The notes under the pieces are model-generated. The model was not told the DNA's origin and did not search any database. It worked only from the letters and a program-made list of their open reading frames with translations. Of a DNA stretch of 64,000 bases, positions 55,537 through 64,000 are shown one piece after another. A program made the position numbers and the translations under genes. Source of the DNA: Methylococcaceae bacterium (GTDB lineage: Bacteria; Pseudomonadota; Gammaproteobacteria; Methylococcales; Methylomonadaceae); contig CANNKG010000002.1 of NCBI GenBank assembly GCA_947505105.1, positions 24,997 to 88,996 on the forward strand, read 5' to 3'. The stretch's first letter is position 1. Each line of letters opens with the position of its first letter.

Positions 55537-58500
55537 ATGACCAACAAGCTCCATAAGCTATTCAAACCGGGGTTGATTTTCATTGGTTTGGTAGCCTGCT
55601 ATGCCTTACTGGGCATGGTGGTGTTACCGCTAATCGTCAAAGCGAAACTCCCTCAAATTCTACAACAGAGTTATAGCAGCTCGGCGAGTCTCGCCAAGAT
55701 TCAATTTAACCCTTTCAACGGGCGAGTGGGAATTACTGATTTTGAACTGAAAGACCCCCATAACCAGCCATTGCTTAGCTTTGCTGAATTACAAGTTGAT
55801 TTGGATGTTTTGGGAAGCCTCCTCGCGCAACGCCTTGAATTGGCTGAAGTACATTTTGGTCAACCGCGCGTCAATCTGATTGCACTTGCCGAGGGCGGCT
55901 ATAACTTTTCGAGCTTTAGCAGTTCAGAAACCCCGTCTGAGCCTCAAGATGAAAAAACATTTCCACTCCTGATCAAAGCCATCGATTTAACTGATGGATC
56001 GCTCACTTGGAGTGATCAGCATGTCAGTGATGCAAAATCAATTACGCTGAATGCGATCAATATTTCGCTGCAAAATCTGAGCACCGAGGCGAATGCCAAA
56101 TCGCAATTAAATTTAGTCAGCCAATTGCCGGAGGGGGGGAAGCTCATCTGGCAAGCGGATTTGTCGCTTGCGCCTTTTTATACCAATGGTCGAATTCAGC
56201 TGGAAAAATTATCGATTCTCCAATTATGGACGCTGTTTTTAAAGGATCAGGTGAATTTCAAACTGGCGCAAGGTGAGGCCGGTATTGAACTTAATTACCA
56301 ATTAAATTCATCCGATGATCAGTTCCAGATGCAGTTTAATCAGAGCACTCTGACGCTGCATCAGCTGCAATTGACAGGGCGTGAGGATCAGCAGGCCGCG
56401 ATCAGTATCCCGGAATTAGCCGTTAAGGATATCGCCTTTGATTGGGTGGCGCAGACCCTGAAGGTAGGGACGTTTGAAACTCAGGGTCTTAATTTAAAAA
56501 CCGTAATCGATCAGAAAGGTCAGCTCAATCTTGAGCGTTTGTTTGCCGGGAAAGCGGCGCCGACAACGCATGTGACTCCTCCTGCTACGTTGGCCCAAGC
56601 TAATGTCGCGCCCACTAAGCCCTGGTTATTAACGATTGCCAAAACTGTTTTCAATAAATTAACTACCGAATACACGGACCCGACCGGTCAAAGTGTCGCG
56701 AATGCTCAATTAGCCGAACTCAATATTGCCCTGGATGAACTGGCACTGGATTATCGCTCCGAACAATTAAAACTCGACATTCAAAAATCCGCTATCGGCG
56801 CCCGGAAACTTAAGCTTGAAAAGCCCCTTGAAACCAAGTTGGTCCGACCGCTGGCAATGAATTTGGGCGAGTTGCAATTTACGATGGGCCGATATCAGTT
56901 TGACTCTTCAGCCGATAAATTAGCCATGACCGCAAAAGATGCCGGTTTGAAGTTTGTCGATTTCGCCTTTAACGAAGTCAACGCTAAACAGACTTTAGTG
57001 ACCATCCCTGAGTTCAGCATCAAAGGGGCTTCGCTGGATTTGGCCAAACAACAGATTCAGATTAATCTGGTTCATTCGAGTAAGGCACGCTTAAATGCTT
57101 GGCTCGATAAACAGGGACGCCTTAATTATCAACAGCTCTTTAAGACTGAGGGGGATCGCGCTTTAATAAAACCGGAAGATATTAAAACAGTTAAGGCTGT
57201 GGCTAAGCCTTGGCAAATTCTTTTGAATGAACTGAAATTTGAAGATTACGCGCTGGACTTTAAAGATCTCAGTCAACAGGAAGCGGTTGATTTTGAATTA
57301 GCGCCGTTGATGGTGCAGGTTCAAAATATCAATTCTCAAAAGTTGACGCAAATGCCGATCAATTTGCAAACTAAAATAAACAAAACCGGAACGCTTAATC
57401 TCAAAGGTCAAGTGGGTTTAGAACCGATTAATGCTCAATTGCAGTTGGCGCTACAGAATCTTCAACTTAACACTTTTCAGGAATATCTGGATGATTTTTT
57501 ACGAGTCGATATTATTGACGGTGGACTCGATACCACGGCTAATATAAAACTGAGTCAGGCTGCAAATGCCAATTTGCAAATGCAAGTTCAAGGCAATTCC
57601 GGTATTAAAGCCTTGATTGTGCGCGACCAGATTATGAATAAAGATCTTATCAAGTGGCAATTGTTCAAGCTCGATGGTATTACCTTTGATTTGGCCGATA
57701 TGGGACTCAAAGTTGATAAGATGTTAATCAAGGAACCCTATGGACGGCTAACCATAAAAGAAGATCGCTCATTAAATTTCGACGACATTGTCGTTAAACA
57801 TTCGCCTCCTCAGAAAGCCAGCCAAGTAAAAGAAAAAGAAAAAGAAAAAGAAAAAAAAGAAAAGCTCGAGCCTAAAGTAAAAATGCCAGAACCGCATTAC
57901 AGTATCGGCGAAGTGACGGTGGACGGTGGTAGCTCGGATTTTGCGGATTTCTCGTTAATTCTGCCGTTTGTCGTACAATTGAATGATCTGAATGGCGCGA
58001 TAAAGACCATTTCGTCTGAACAAAACAAACTAACCAATTTCGCTTTGGCCGGTAAAGTCTTTGATTTATCACCGATGGATATTAAAGGGAAATTTAATGC
58101 CGATTTAAGTAGTTTGGATATCGGCATGCATTTTAAGGGAATGTCGCTGCCGTTTATTTCGCCTTATATGGTCGAATTTGCAGGTTATAAAATTGAAAAG
58201 GGTAAAATGTCGGTGGATTTATTGTATAAGGTGGATAACAAGAAATTAACCGCCGAAAATAATTTTGTGCTGGACCAGTTGACCCTCGGCGAAAGAGTCG
58301 AAAATCCCAAGGCGACCACTTTACCGATGAAACTTGCGGTGAGTCTGCTTAAAGATCGGGAAGGGAAAATTAAAATTAATATGCCAATTTCAGGCAGTCT
58401 CGACGATCCTAATTTCAGCGTAATCCCTATCCTTTGGGATACTTTCATGAATATGTTGACTCGTGCGGTAGCGTCGCCGTTTACGATCCTGGGTTCGCTG

Positions 58501-59091
58501 GTTGATAGTGATGCGGATTTCAGTGAAATCGATTTTCCAGAAGGCGATGCTAAACTTTCCAGTGGCGAAACTGGAAAGTTAGCTGATTTGGCAAAAGCCT
58601 TGTTGAAAAAACCGGAATTAAATATAGATGTTAAGGGACGGGCCTTTGAAAAGCAGGATTGGCCAGCTATGCAGGATGATGCGCTGGTCGATCAACTGAA
58701 AGCGATTAAAGCCGAAGCCCTGAGAAAACAGGGCAAGCGGCAAGCAGTCGAACATGTTCAATTAAGTGACAGTGATAATGATCAGTTATTGGCCGATTTG
58801 TTTATTCAGAAATTTCCACATTTGGCGAAGCGCTCAGTGCTTGGAACGCCTGAATTGATTAACTCAAAAGCGGATTTTTATTCAGTTGCCCGGCAGCAAC
58901 TTGCGGCCATGATTCCGCCCAATCAATTTAAACTGCGCGATTTAGCATCGGCGAGGGCGCGTAGTGTTGCCCAATATCTGACTCAGAAAGCCGGTATCGA
59001 TCCTAACCGACTATTTATTTTGGATGTCGATCTGGATAGCTCGACCCAAACGACTAAACCGAACGTGCAATTGGCGTTGCGCGTCCAGTGA
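55537..59091 (+). CDS. DUF748-domain protein (AsmA-like envelope protein)
   Basis: 1184 residues. One N-terminal membrane segment (about 11-34) leads into a long repeating beta region with LNLERLF/LNYQQLF-like units, DUF748 hallmarks such as PFNGRVGITDFELKDP and NPKATTLPMKLAVSLLKDREGKI, and a C-terminal OmpA-like helix-strand segment (residues about 1000-1184) containing RARSVAQYLTQKAGIDPNRLF. Related AsmA-type proteins span the periplasm and move or assemble lipids or outer-membrane components. A charged low-complexity linker of Lys/Glu occurs near residue 765, encoded by an AAAGAA repeat. The role here is inference. Confidence 0.85.
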   Translation: MTNKLHKLFKPGLIFIGLVACYALLGMVVLPLIVKAKLPQILQQSYSSSASLAKIQFNPFNGRVGITDFELKDPHNQPLLSFAELQVDLDVLGSLLAQRLELAEVHFGQPRVNLIALAEGGYNFSSFSSSETPSEPQDEKTFPLLIKAIDLTDGSLTWSDQHVSDAKSITLNAINISLQNLSTEANAKSQLNLVSQLPEGGKLIWQADLSLAPFYTNGRIQLEKLSILQLWTLFLKDQVNFKLAQGEAGIELNYQLNSSDDQFQMQFNQSTLTLHQLQLTGREDQQAAISIPELAVKDIAFDWVAQTLKVGTFETQGLNLKTVIDQKGQLNLERLFAGKAAPTTHVTPPATLAQANVAPTKPWLLTIAKTVFNKLTTEYTDPTGQSVANAQLAELNIALDELALDYRSEQLKLDIQKSAIGARKLKLEKPLETKLVRPLAMNLGELQFTMGRYQFDSSADKLAMTAKDAGLKFVDFAFNEVNAKQTLVTIPEFSIKGASLDLAKQQIQINLVHSSKARLNAWLDKQGRLNYQQLFKTEGDRALIKPEDIKTVKAVAKPWQILLNELKFEDYALDFKDLSQQEAVDFELAPLMVQVQNINSQKLTQMPINLQTKINKTGTLNLKGQVGLEPINAQLQLALQNLQLNTFQEYLDDFLRVDIIDGGLDTTANIKLSQAANANLQMQVQGNSGIKALIVRDQIMNKDLIKWQLFKLDGITFDLADMGLKVDKMLIKEPYGRLTIKEDRSLNFDDIVVKHSPPQKASQVKEKEKEKEKKEKLEPKVKMPEPHYSIGEVTVDGGSSDFADFSLILPFVVQLNDLNGAIKTISSEQNKLTNFALAGKVFDLSPMDIKGKFNADLSSLDIGMHFKGMSLPFISPYMVEFAGYKIEKGKMSVDLLYKVDNKKLTAENNFVLDQLTLGERVENPKATTLPMKLAVSLLKDREGKIKINMPISGSLDDPNFSVIPILWDTFMNMLTRAVASPFTILGSLVDSDADFSEIDFPEGDAKLSSGETGKLADLAKALLKKPELNIDVKGRAFEKQDWPAMQDDALVDQLKAIKAEALRKQGKRQAVEHVQLSDSDNDQLLADLFIQKFPHLAKRSVLGTPELINSKADFYSVARQQLAAMIPPNQFKLRDLASARARSVAQYLTQKAGIDPNRLFILDVDLDSSTQTTKPNVQLALRVQ

Positions 59092-59111
59092 TGTTTTAGC
59101 GCTTGCATTCG

Positions 59112-60203
59112 ATGTCTTCGAAAAACACTCAACAGTTTCGACTAGCCCAAAAAGGACGGGGCTCGATGGCCAATCCTCAGGGACGTTTTGAGGTTAGGCA
59201 TTATGAAGCCGAGGACGATGGCTGGGGAAACCTCGATCTTCCATTGCCAAAGCTTTCGACCTCGCTCGAAGTCGACACCGCCAAAACTGTCATTAGCTAC
59301 AATGACTCCCCTGATGTGCCGTTCGATCGCTCCATCAATCCCTATCGGGGTTGTGAACATGGCTGCGCTTACTGTTTCGCGCGTCCAACCCATGCCTATT
59401 TGGGCTTATCATCGGGTTTGGACTTTGAAAGCCGGTTGTTCTATAAACCCGATGCACCCGAACGCTTAAGAGATGAATTGCGCGCAAGACGTTATCAGCC
59501 GGCACCCATTGCACTTGGTATTAATACCGATGCCTATCAACCGATTGAACGGAAAGTAGGCCTCACTCGTCAGCTTCTCGAAGTATTGCACGAAGCACGG
59601 CATCCGGTTTCGATTGTCACCAAGTCGGCGTTAATTGAACGGGATTTAGATATTCTAAGTGAAATGGCTAAGCTTTCGCTGGTACAAGTAGCGTTATCTA
59701 TTACTACGTTAAAACCTGAGATTGCGCGTACTTTGGAACCAAGGGCGGCAGCACCGAGACGACGCTTGCAGACGCTCGCGGCCTTATGCGCAGCCAATAT
59801 CCCGACTACCGTGTTAGTGGCGCCGATTATTCCGATGTTGAATGATGCCGAAATTGAGGCAATTCTGGCCGAATCGCGTCAAATGGGCGCTCTTGATGCC
59901 GCTTATGTATTTATTCGTTTACCCCATGATCTTAAAGAATTGTTTGCTGAGTGGTTAAACCAGCATACGCCATTAAAGGCGGAGCGAATTCTGCAACTGA
60001 TTTTTGAAGCGCGTGGCGGCAAAGCGTATGACGCAGGTTTTGGCGTGCGCATGACCGGAACAGGCGAATATGCCGATATGCTCGGGCAACGGTTTCGACT
60101 GGCTAAGCAGAAGTTGGGGTTTCCGGGAGCGCCCGATTTCAATGTGACCGCCTTTAGACCTCCTCAACCGACACATGGTCAACTCGATTTATTTTGGGAT
60201 TAA
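59112..60203 (+). CDS. PA0069-type radical SAM protein
   Basis: 363 residues from ATG 59112; TTG 59103 is also in frame. The iron-sulfur cluster motif is C-x3-C-x2-C in NPYRGCEHGCAYCFARPTHAYLG. Further conserved parts are FYKPDAPERLRDEL, LGINTDAYQPIERK and VTKSALIERDLD. The family is widespread in proteobacteria; its reaction is not established but is related to spore photoproduct lyase-like enzymes. It is 20 nt after the DUF748 gene. Confidence 0.9.
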   Translation: MSSKNTQQFRLAQKGRGSMANPQGRFEVRHYEAEDDGWGNLDLPLPKLSTSLEVDTAKTVISYNDSPDVPFDRSINPYRGCEHGCAYCFARPTHAYLGLSSGLDFESRLFYKPDAPERLRDELRARRYQPAPIALGINTDAYQPIERKVGLTRQLLEVLHEARHPVSIVTKSALIERDLDILSEMAKLSLVQVALSITTLKPEIARTLEPRAAAPRRRLQTLAALCAANIPTTVLVAPIIPMLNDAEIEAILAESRQMGALDAAYVFIRLPHDLKELFAEWLNQHTPLKAERILQLIFEARGGKAYDAGFGVRMTGTGEYADMLGQRFRLAKQKLGFPGAPDFNVTAFRPPQPTHGQLDLFWD

Positions 60204-60283
60204 TCTGTCAGCTTGGAGAACTATTAAATCATAGTCGTACTAGACTTAATGCCAATATTTCAACCTAAGTTCATGAGGTAGTC

Positions 60284-61534
60284 ATGGCCATTTCAGACAA
60301 TATCAATAACGTTCCCGCTGTTCCGCATCGACTTAAAACCATCGCCAAAATGGCGGCAGGCGTGATCATCTTGCCTTGGTTGCTCGTTAATTCGGTGGAG
60401 ATGCTCGATTCGACCGAAATTATGGTGATTCAATATCCTAATGGCACCTTGCTGGCGGCGGTGGAACCCGGTTGGTATGCCCAGTGGTTTGGCTCGGTGA
60501 CTAAATATCCGTTGCGCTCACAGTTTTCGTTTTCCTCGGCCCTGGATCAGGGCGCGCCGACTAACGAAAGTTTAAAACTGCGTTTTAATGACGGCGGACA
60601 CGCGAATGTTTCCGGGGTCGTGTCGTGGGAAATGCCGATCGATCATGATCATTTAATCATGGTGCATCGAAAATTCGGTAATCGCAAGGCGGTCGAACAG
60701 CAGATCATTCGACCGACCTTGGAATCGGCGGCATATACCTCGGGGCCCTTGATGTCCTCGACCGAATCGGCGGCGGAGAAGCGCAATTTGTTGCTCCAGT
60801 TTATGCAGGATCAAGCCAAAAATGGTACCTACCAAACGCGCACCGTCTCTTTGAAAGTCCCCGATCCACTCACCGGTGTTGAAAAAACCGTTAATGCCGC
60901 TGAAATTGTGATGTCCGGCGGAATCCCGGTGCGTGAACAAGAAAGTGCCACTAAAGTATTCGGCATCAACCTGTTGCCGATGACGATTAATCAGATCAAA
61001 TATGACGAAGCGATTGAACAGCAAATCACCCAGCGCCAAGTTTCGATTCAGGGGGTTCAAATTGCCCAGGCCAACGCCTTGAAGGCTGAGCAGGACGCGA
61101 TTACCGCCGAAAAACAAGGTCAGGCGGAAGCGGCGAAAGCCAAATGGGCTCAAGAGGCGATTAAGGCGCAAAAGATTACCGAAGCCGAACAGTTTCTTGA
61201 AATTGCGATACTGGAAGCCAAACGCGCCGAACAATATAAAAACAGACAAATTCTCGAAGGGCAGGGCAATGCCGAAAAAAAACGTCTGGAAATGGCCGCC
61301 AATGGCGCGTTAGATCAAAAACTTGACGCCTATGTCGCGATTCAAAAAGCCTATGCTGAAGCGATTGGCAATTATAAAGGCGCTTGGGTGCCGCAGATTG
61401 TCACCGGCGGGGCGAATGCTCAAGCCGCCTCTGGCGCGCAACAATTGATTGATTTACTATCAGTCAAGACCGCGAAGGATTTAGGGCTTGATATGTCGAT
61501 TCAGGGCGCAGCGCAGACCATGCCGAAACCATAA
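60284..61534 (+). CDS. SPFH/Band 7 domain membrane protein
   Basis: 416 residues. An N-terminal membrane segment (about 21-38) precedes a Band 7 domain (about 45-230; VEPGWYAQWFG, VSGVVSWEMP) and a long Ala/Glu/Gln-rich coiled coil (about 240-345) such as KAEQDAITAEKQGQAEAAKAK. Such proteins form oligomers at the inner membrane and scaffold or regulate proteases. No partner NfeD or protease gene is adjacent. GAGG before the ATG gives the start. Confidence 0.87.
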   Translation: MAISDNINNVPAVPHRLKTIAKMAAGVIILPWLLVNSVEMLDSTEIMVIQYPNGTLLAAVEPGWYAQWFGSVTKYPLRSQFSFSSALDQGAPTNESLKLRFNDGGHANVSGVVSWEMPIDHDHLIMVHRKFGNRKAVEQQIIRPTLESAAYTSGPLMSSTESAAEKRNLLLQFMQDQAKNGTYQTRTVSLKVPDPLTGVEKTVNAAEIVMSGGIPVREQESATKVFGINLLPMTINQIKYDEAIEQQITQRQVSIQGVQIAQANALKAEQDAITAEKQGQAEAAKAKWAQEAIKAQKITEAEQFLEIAILEAKRAEQYKNRQILEGQGNAEKKRLEMAANGALDQKLDAYVAIQKAYAEAIGNYKGAWVPQIVTGGANAQAASGAQQLIDLLSVKTAKDLGLDMSIQGAAQTMPKP

Positions 61535-61562
61535 ACACACTAGAAAATTCCAGGAAAATTAC

Positions 61563-63185
61563 ATGCAATCAGCGACACGGAATCCGTTTGTTAACCGAAT
61601 GACCTTGGCAGCCTTGATTTGTTTACTCGGTAGTTGTGTGACGCCCGGAGAACAGGCCAAAACGAAATCGCCGCAGATCAAAAATATCATCATGTTAATT
61701 GGCGACGGCATGGGGCCACAGCAAGTCGGATTGTTGTTAAGTTACGCCCGTCAGGCCCCGCACGGAGTTTTGAGCGAGCGGAACACCGCTGTCGATAGAA
61801 TCATGCAGCGTGGTCGACTGGGGATTGTCCTGCCACACCCGGCTGATAGCTTAGTGACCGATTCAGCCTCGGCGGCTACCCAGTTGGCGAGTGGACAATT
61901 CAGTCGCCCGGAACTGTTGGGAGTAGATCAACATGGCGATCGGGTCGTTAACATCGTTGAGCGCGCCAAACAATTGGGCAAGGCTACTGGACTGGTGTCG
62001 GATACCCGTATCACTCATGCAACGCCTGCCGCATTTGCCGCGCATCAAAGCCATCGCAGTCAGGAAAACGATATTGCCGAAGACCTGTTAGCGACCGCGC
62101 CCGATGTGATGCTCTCGGCAGGTTATGGTTACTGGATTCCCAAAGATCTTCAGGCGGATCATTCCGCCAGCATGGAGTCGTTAAGACAAGCGAATGGAGC
62201 CGACAAACTCGAATCAAAACGCACTGATAATAAAAATTTATTAAGCGCTGCTGAGCGGCAAGGTTATCGCTTGGCGTTTAACCGAGAGCAATTGGCAAGT
62301 GCTCAAGGCAAGGTGCTCGGATTATTTGCGCCGCTTGAAATGCCCGACGGCATCATGGAAAAACAGACTAAGGATGACCCAACCCGGACTATCCCGACTT
62401 TGCGTGAAATGACCGCCGAAGTGTTGAAGCGGCTCGAAACGCGTCCGCAGGGCTTCTTTGTGATGATTGAGGCCGGTCAAATCGACTGGGCCTCGCATCA
62501 TAACGATACCGGCTTACTATTGCATGAAATGCTCAAATTCAATGAGACGCTCAACTATGTGCTGGATTGGGCTGCACAACGCGACGATACCTTGATCATG
62601 GTCACGGCAGACCATGAAACCGGTGGCTTCGGTTTCAGCTACTCTTCAGCGAACATTCCACCTGCGATATCCTTGCCCGGGAAAGCTTTTGCCGGAAAAG
62701 CTCCGTACCGACCCAAAGTTAATTATGGCAATCCGGAAGTGCTTGATCGACTCTATGCGCAACGTCTCAGTTATCATGAGCTGTTCAAACGCTTTAATGT
62801 CCTGCCTAAAGAACGTCAGACGCCTGATGAATTGATGACTTTAGTGAACGCGCATACCGAATTCAAAATATCGCGGAGTCAGGCCGAAACCATTTTGACG
62901 ACCGAAGCCAACCCACTTTATCGCGAAGGGCAAGCCGACAAGATCGCGAAGTTGATTCCGAAAATGCCGGTGAATAGCGCGTTTTTCCCGTATGCGCCGG
63001 ATAATCGCGAAAATCTATTGGCTCAAGCGGTAGCAAGTGATCAAAGTGTCGTCTGGGCCAGTGGCACCCATACCAGCACACCGGTTTATTTATTTACCCA
63101 GGGACCCGGAGATATGACTGTCGATTTTGCTAAGGTGCTGCATCAGACTCAAGTCGGGCAACTGGCGATCAAAGCTTTGGAATAG
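61563..63185 (+). CDS. Alkaline phosphatase lipoprotein (PhoA superfamily)
   Basis: 540 residues from ATG 61563, preceded by AGGA. LICLLGSC gives a good lipobox, so a lipoprotein is likely. The fold has the metal-binding MLIGDGMGPQQVG, the phosphoserine nucleophile S101 in TDSASAATQLASG, VMIEAGQIDWASHHND, MVTADHETGGFGF and ASGTHTSTPVYLF. It should remove phosphate from periplasmic or extracellular monoesters. No pho-box was identified upstream. Confidence 0.93.
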   Translation: MQSATRNPFVNRMTLAALICLLGSCVTPGEQAKTKSPQIKNIIMLIGDGMGPQQVGLLLSYARQAPHGVLSERNTAVDRIMQRGRLGIVLPHPADSLVTDSASAATQLASGQFSRPELLGVDQHGDRVVNIVERAKQLGKATGLVSDTRITHATPAAFAAHQSHRSQENDIAEDLLATAPDVMLSAGYGYWIPKDLQADHSASMESLRQANGADKLESKRTDNKNLLSAAERQGYRLAFNREQLASAQGKVLGLFAPLEMPDGIMEKQTKDDPTRTIPTLREMTAEVLKRLETRPQGFFVMIEAGQIDWASHHNDTGLLLHEMLKFNETLNYVLDWAAQRDDTLIMVTADHETGGFGFSYSSANIPPAISLPGKAFAGKAPYRPKVNYGNPEVLDRLYAQRLSYHELFKRFNVLPKERQTPDELMTLVNAHTEFKISRSQAETILTTEANPLYREGQADKIAKLIPKMPVNSAFFPYAPDNRENLLAQAVASDQSVVWASGTHTSTPVYLFTQGPGDMTVDFAKVLHQTQVGQLAIKALE

Positions 63186-63240
63186 GCTCGCCGTTTAACA
63201 CCCTTTTGTATCGCTCGACTTCAACCACTATAACGAGCAA

Positions 63241-63260
63241 AACCCAAGGGTCGTTGGGTT
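63241..63260. repeat. AACCCAA inverted repeat
   Basis: AACCCAA (63241-63247) pairs with TTGGGTT (63254-63260) around six bases. It lies shortly after the phosphatase gene and may act as a terminator, though no T tract is seen. Confidence 0.4.
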
Positions 63261-63280
63261 GAATGCAATGGAGAAGATAG

Positions 63281-63347
63281 AGTACGCTTTGCGCGTACCA
63301 AATATTTACAAAAATCATCTATGCTTCGCTGGTAAGTGCAGCGTACC
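63281..63347. repeat. Second paired palindrome of the GGTACGC-like family
   Basis: AGTACGCTTTGCGCGTACC (63281-63299) and, about 30 bp later, GGTAAGTGCAGCGTACC (63331-63347). Both share GCGTACC ends with the copies at 32123-32184, and the pair spacing is similar. Confidence 0.5.
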
Positions 63348-63468
63348 TAAGTCTCCCAATCCGCACTCTGCTGCTTTCTGGATGTAAAGCTTATGCCTAA
63401 TATGGCGTTAAAAGGGCGGGCGAGCGTTTGCCTCCTGAAACTTTGCTTCATGTTAACGGTAAAACCGA

Positions 63469-63855
63469 ATGAAGAAATTTTTTATTGCCCTGTTAATATT
63501 TTTAGCCGGATGTTTCAATTTCCTGATTATTGCGGTTGTTGGTTATGGAGCATGCGAGTTCAGTCAGGGTAACGTTCTTTGTCTTGGTTATCCTTATTCA
63601 ACAGCCCTCTACTATATTCTTTTAAGTTTTCTTTATAACTATGTCCTGATGATCTTCGCAAGCGTAAGAGATAGAATGATTGCCAGAAGAATTGTGCTAG
63701 CTCCTTGGGTAGTTTTCACCATAATTACCGGTGTCCAAATACCCGGAGAACATAGGGCCATACCATTTTTTTTGATATTTCTTTGCCTTGGATTAGTCAT
63801 TTATTTTCTGCAATATCCAGGAGAATATTTTGTCAGCTATGTCAGATCAAGATAG
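63469..63855 (+). CDS. Hypothetical membrane protein
   Basis: 128 residues, not recognised. About four membrane helices are visible (FFIALLIFLAGCFNFLIIAVVG, LYYILLSFLYNYVLMIFASV, WVVFTIITGV, IPFFLIFLCLGLVIYFLQ). Two cysteines, one in GACEFSQG, may be extracytoplasmic. The gene is isolated next to the transposase start, in the kind of place where accessory genes sit. Confidence 0.55.
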   Translation: MKKFFIALLIFLAGCFNFLIIAVVGYGACEFSQGNVLCLGYPYSTALYYILLSFLYNYVLMIFASVRDRMIARRIVLAPWVVFTIITGVQIPGEHRAIPFFLIFLCLGLVIYFLQYPGEYFVSYVRSR

Positions 63856-63952
63856 GCGGATTCAACTCCGAAGTGCAATCGCCAATAATAGGATATTAAG
63901 GAAGGCTAACTGATATAGTGCCAAGCTTTTTTCTATCCGACTAAAGACGAGA

Positions 63953-64000
63953 ATGAACTTGAAAGACTACCATCAGTTAACCCAAGCACTAAGATACCAG
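63953..64000 (+). mobile_element. IS30-family transposase, first 16 codons (truncated by window edge)
   Basis: The final 48 bases read MNLKDYHQLTQALRYQ. The YHQLTQ-x2-RYQ beginning is the start of IS30-family transposases. The insertion sequence extends beyond the window, and its left inverted repeat would be just upstream, in 63860-63950. The match is short, hence moderate confidence. Confidence 0.6.

Noticed and set aside
57851..57858. Programmed frameshift at A8
   Set aside because: The full-length frame continues normally, and no alternative product of use is visible.

Overview
The window is chromosomal DNA of a Gram-negative bacterium, most likely a gammaproteobacterial methanotroph or methylotroph of the Methylococcales (inference). 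The support is a pqqABC-DE operon making the cofactor of methanol dehydrogenases, gammaproteobacterial gene orders (rodA-mltB-dacA-dat-ybeD and coaBC-dut-algC-argB), large c-di-GMP/cyclase signalling genes and AT-leaning coding sequence. No methane or methanol oxidation gene lies in the window, so the placement rests on style and on pqq. No tRNA, rRNA or CRISPR array was seen.

Layout. 0-4 kb: cell-wall cluster (rodA end, mltB, dacA, D-amino acid transaminase, ybeD) with coupled start/stop overlaps. 4-9.6 kb: a very large SNF2 helicase, a DUF815 ATPase, an unknown ORF and a YkgJ cysteine-cluster protein. 9.7-22.7 kb: an accessory region. The leftward set is a GAF/HD-GYP phosphodiesterase, a CHASE2 adenylate cyclase and a FecR-like periplasmic protein. 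The rightward operon is a secreted TPR-CHAT protein, a haemagglutinin-type TpsA exoprotein and its TpsB outer-membrane transporter. 22.9-23.9 kb: two small genes. 23.9-32.1 kb, leftward: pqqA, pqqB, pqqC, two Uma2-family genes (one a remnant), pqqD, pqqE, then a HupE/UreJ membrane protein with an unusual long tail and a TonB-dependent receptor. pqqA has a recognisable promoter and is followed by a strong intrinsic terminator. 32.2-40 kb: housekeeping genes djlA, purC, radC, coaBC, dut, an algC-position phosphohexomutase whose active-site loops are degenerate, and argB. 40-47.1 kb, leftward: an sbcC without adjacent sbcD and a 1100-residue di-haem MauG-type protein carrying a VHL-beta-like domain and two Cys-matched repeats. 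47.1-47.7 kb: non-coding DNA with nested palindromes. 47.7-53.7 kb: a PepSY membrane protein, then an HDOD-GAF-histidine kinase with a REC-PAS-GGDEF-EAL partner. 53.7-63.2 kb: M20 amidohydrolase, CsiV-like protein, DUF748 protein, PA0069-type radical SAM protein, SPFH protein and an alkaline phosphatase lipoprotein. The right edge holds a small membrane protein and the first codons of an apparent IS30-type transposase.

The most notable items are: (1) the phosphohexomutase, in which three catalytic loops have lost their hallmark residues while the metal loop is intact; (2) the VHL-beta/tandem-Cys-module/di-haem fusion; (3) the CHAT plus two-partner-secretion locus beside CHASE2 cyclase, FecR-like and HD-GYP genes; (4) HupE with a ~265-residue His-bearing tail, overlapping a TonB receptor next to pqq; (5) the palindrome array upstream of the di-haem gene.
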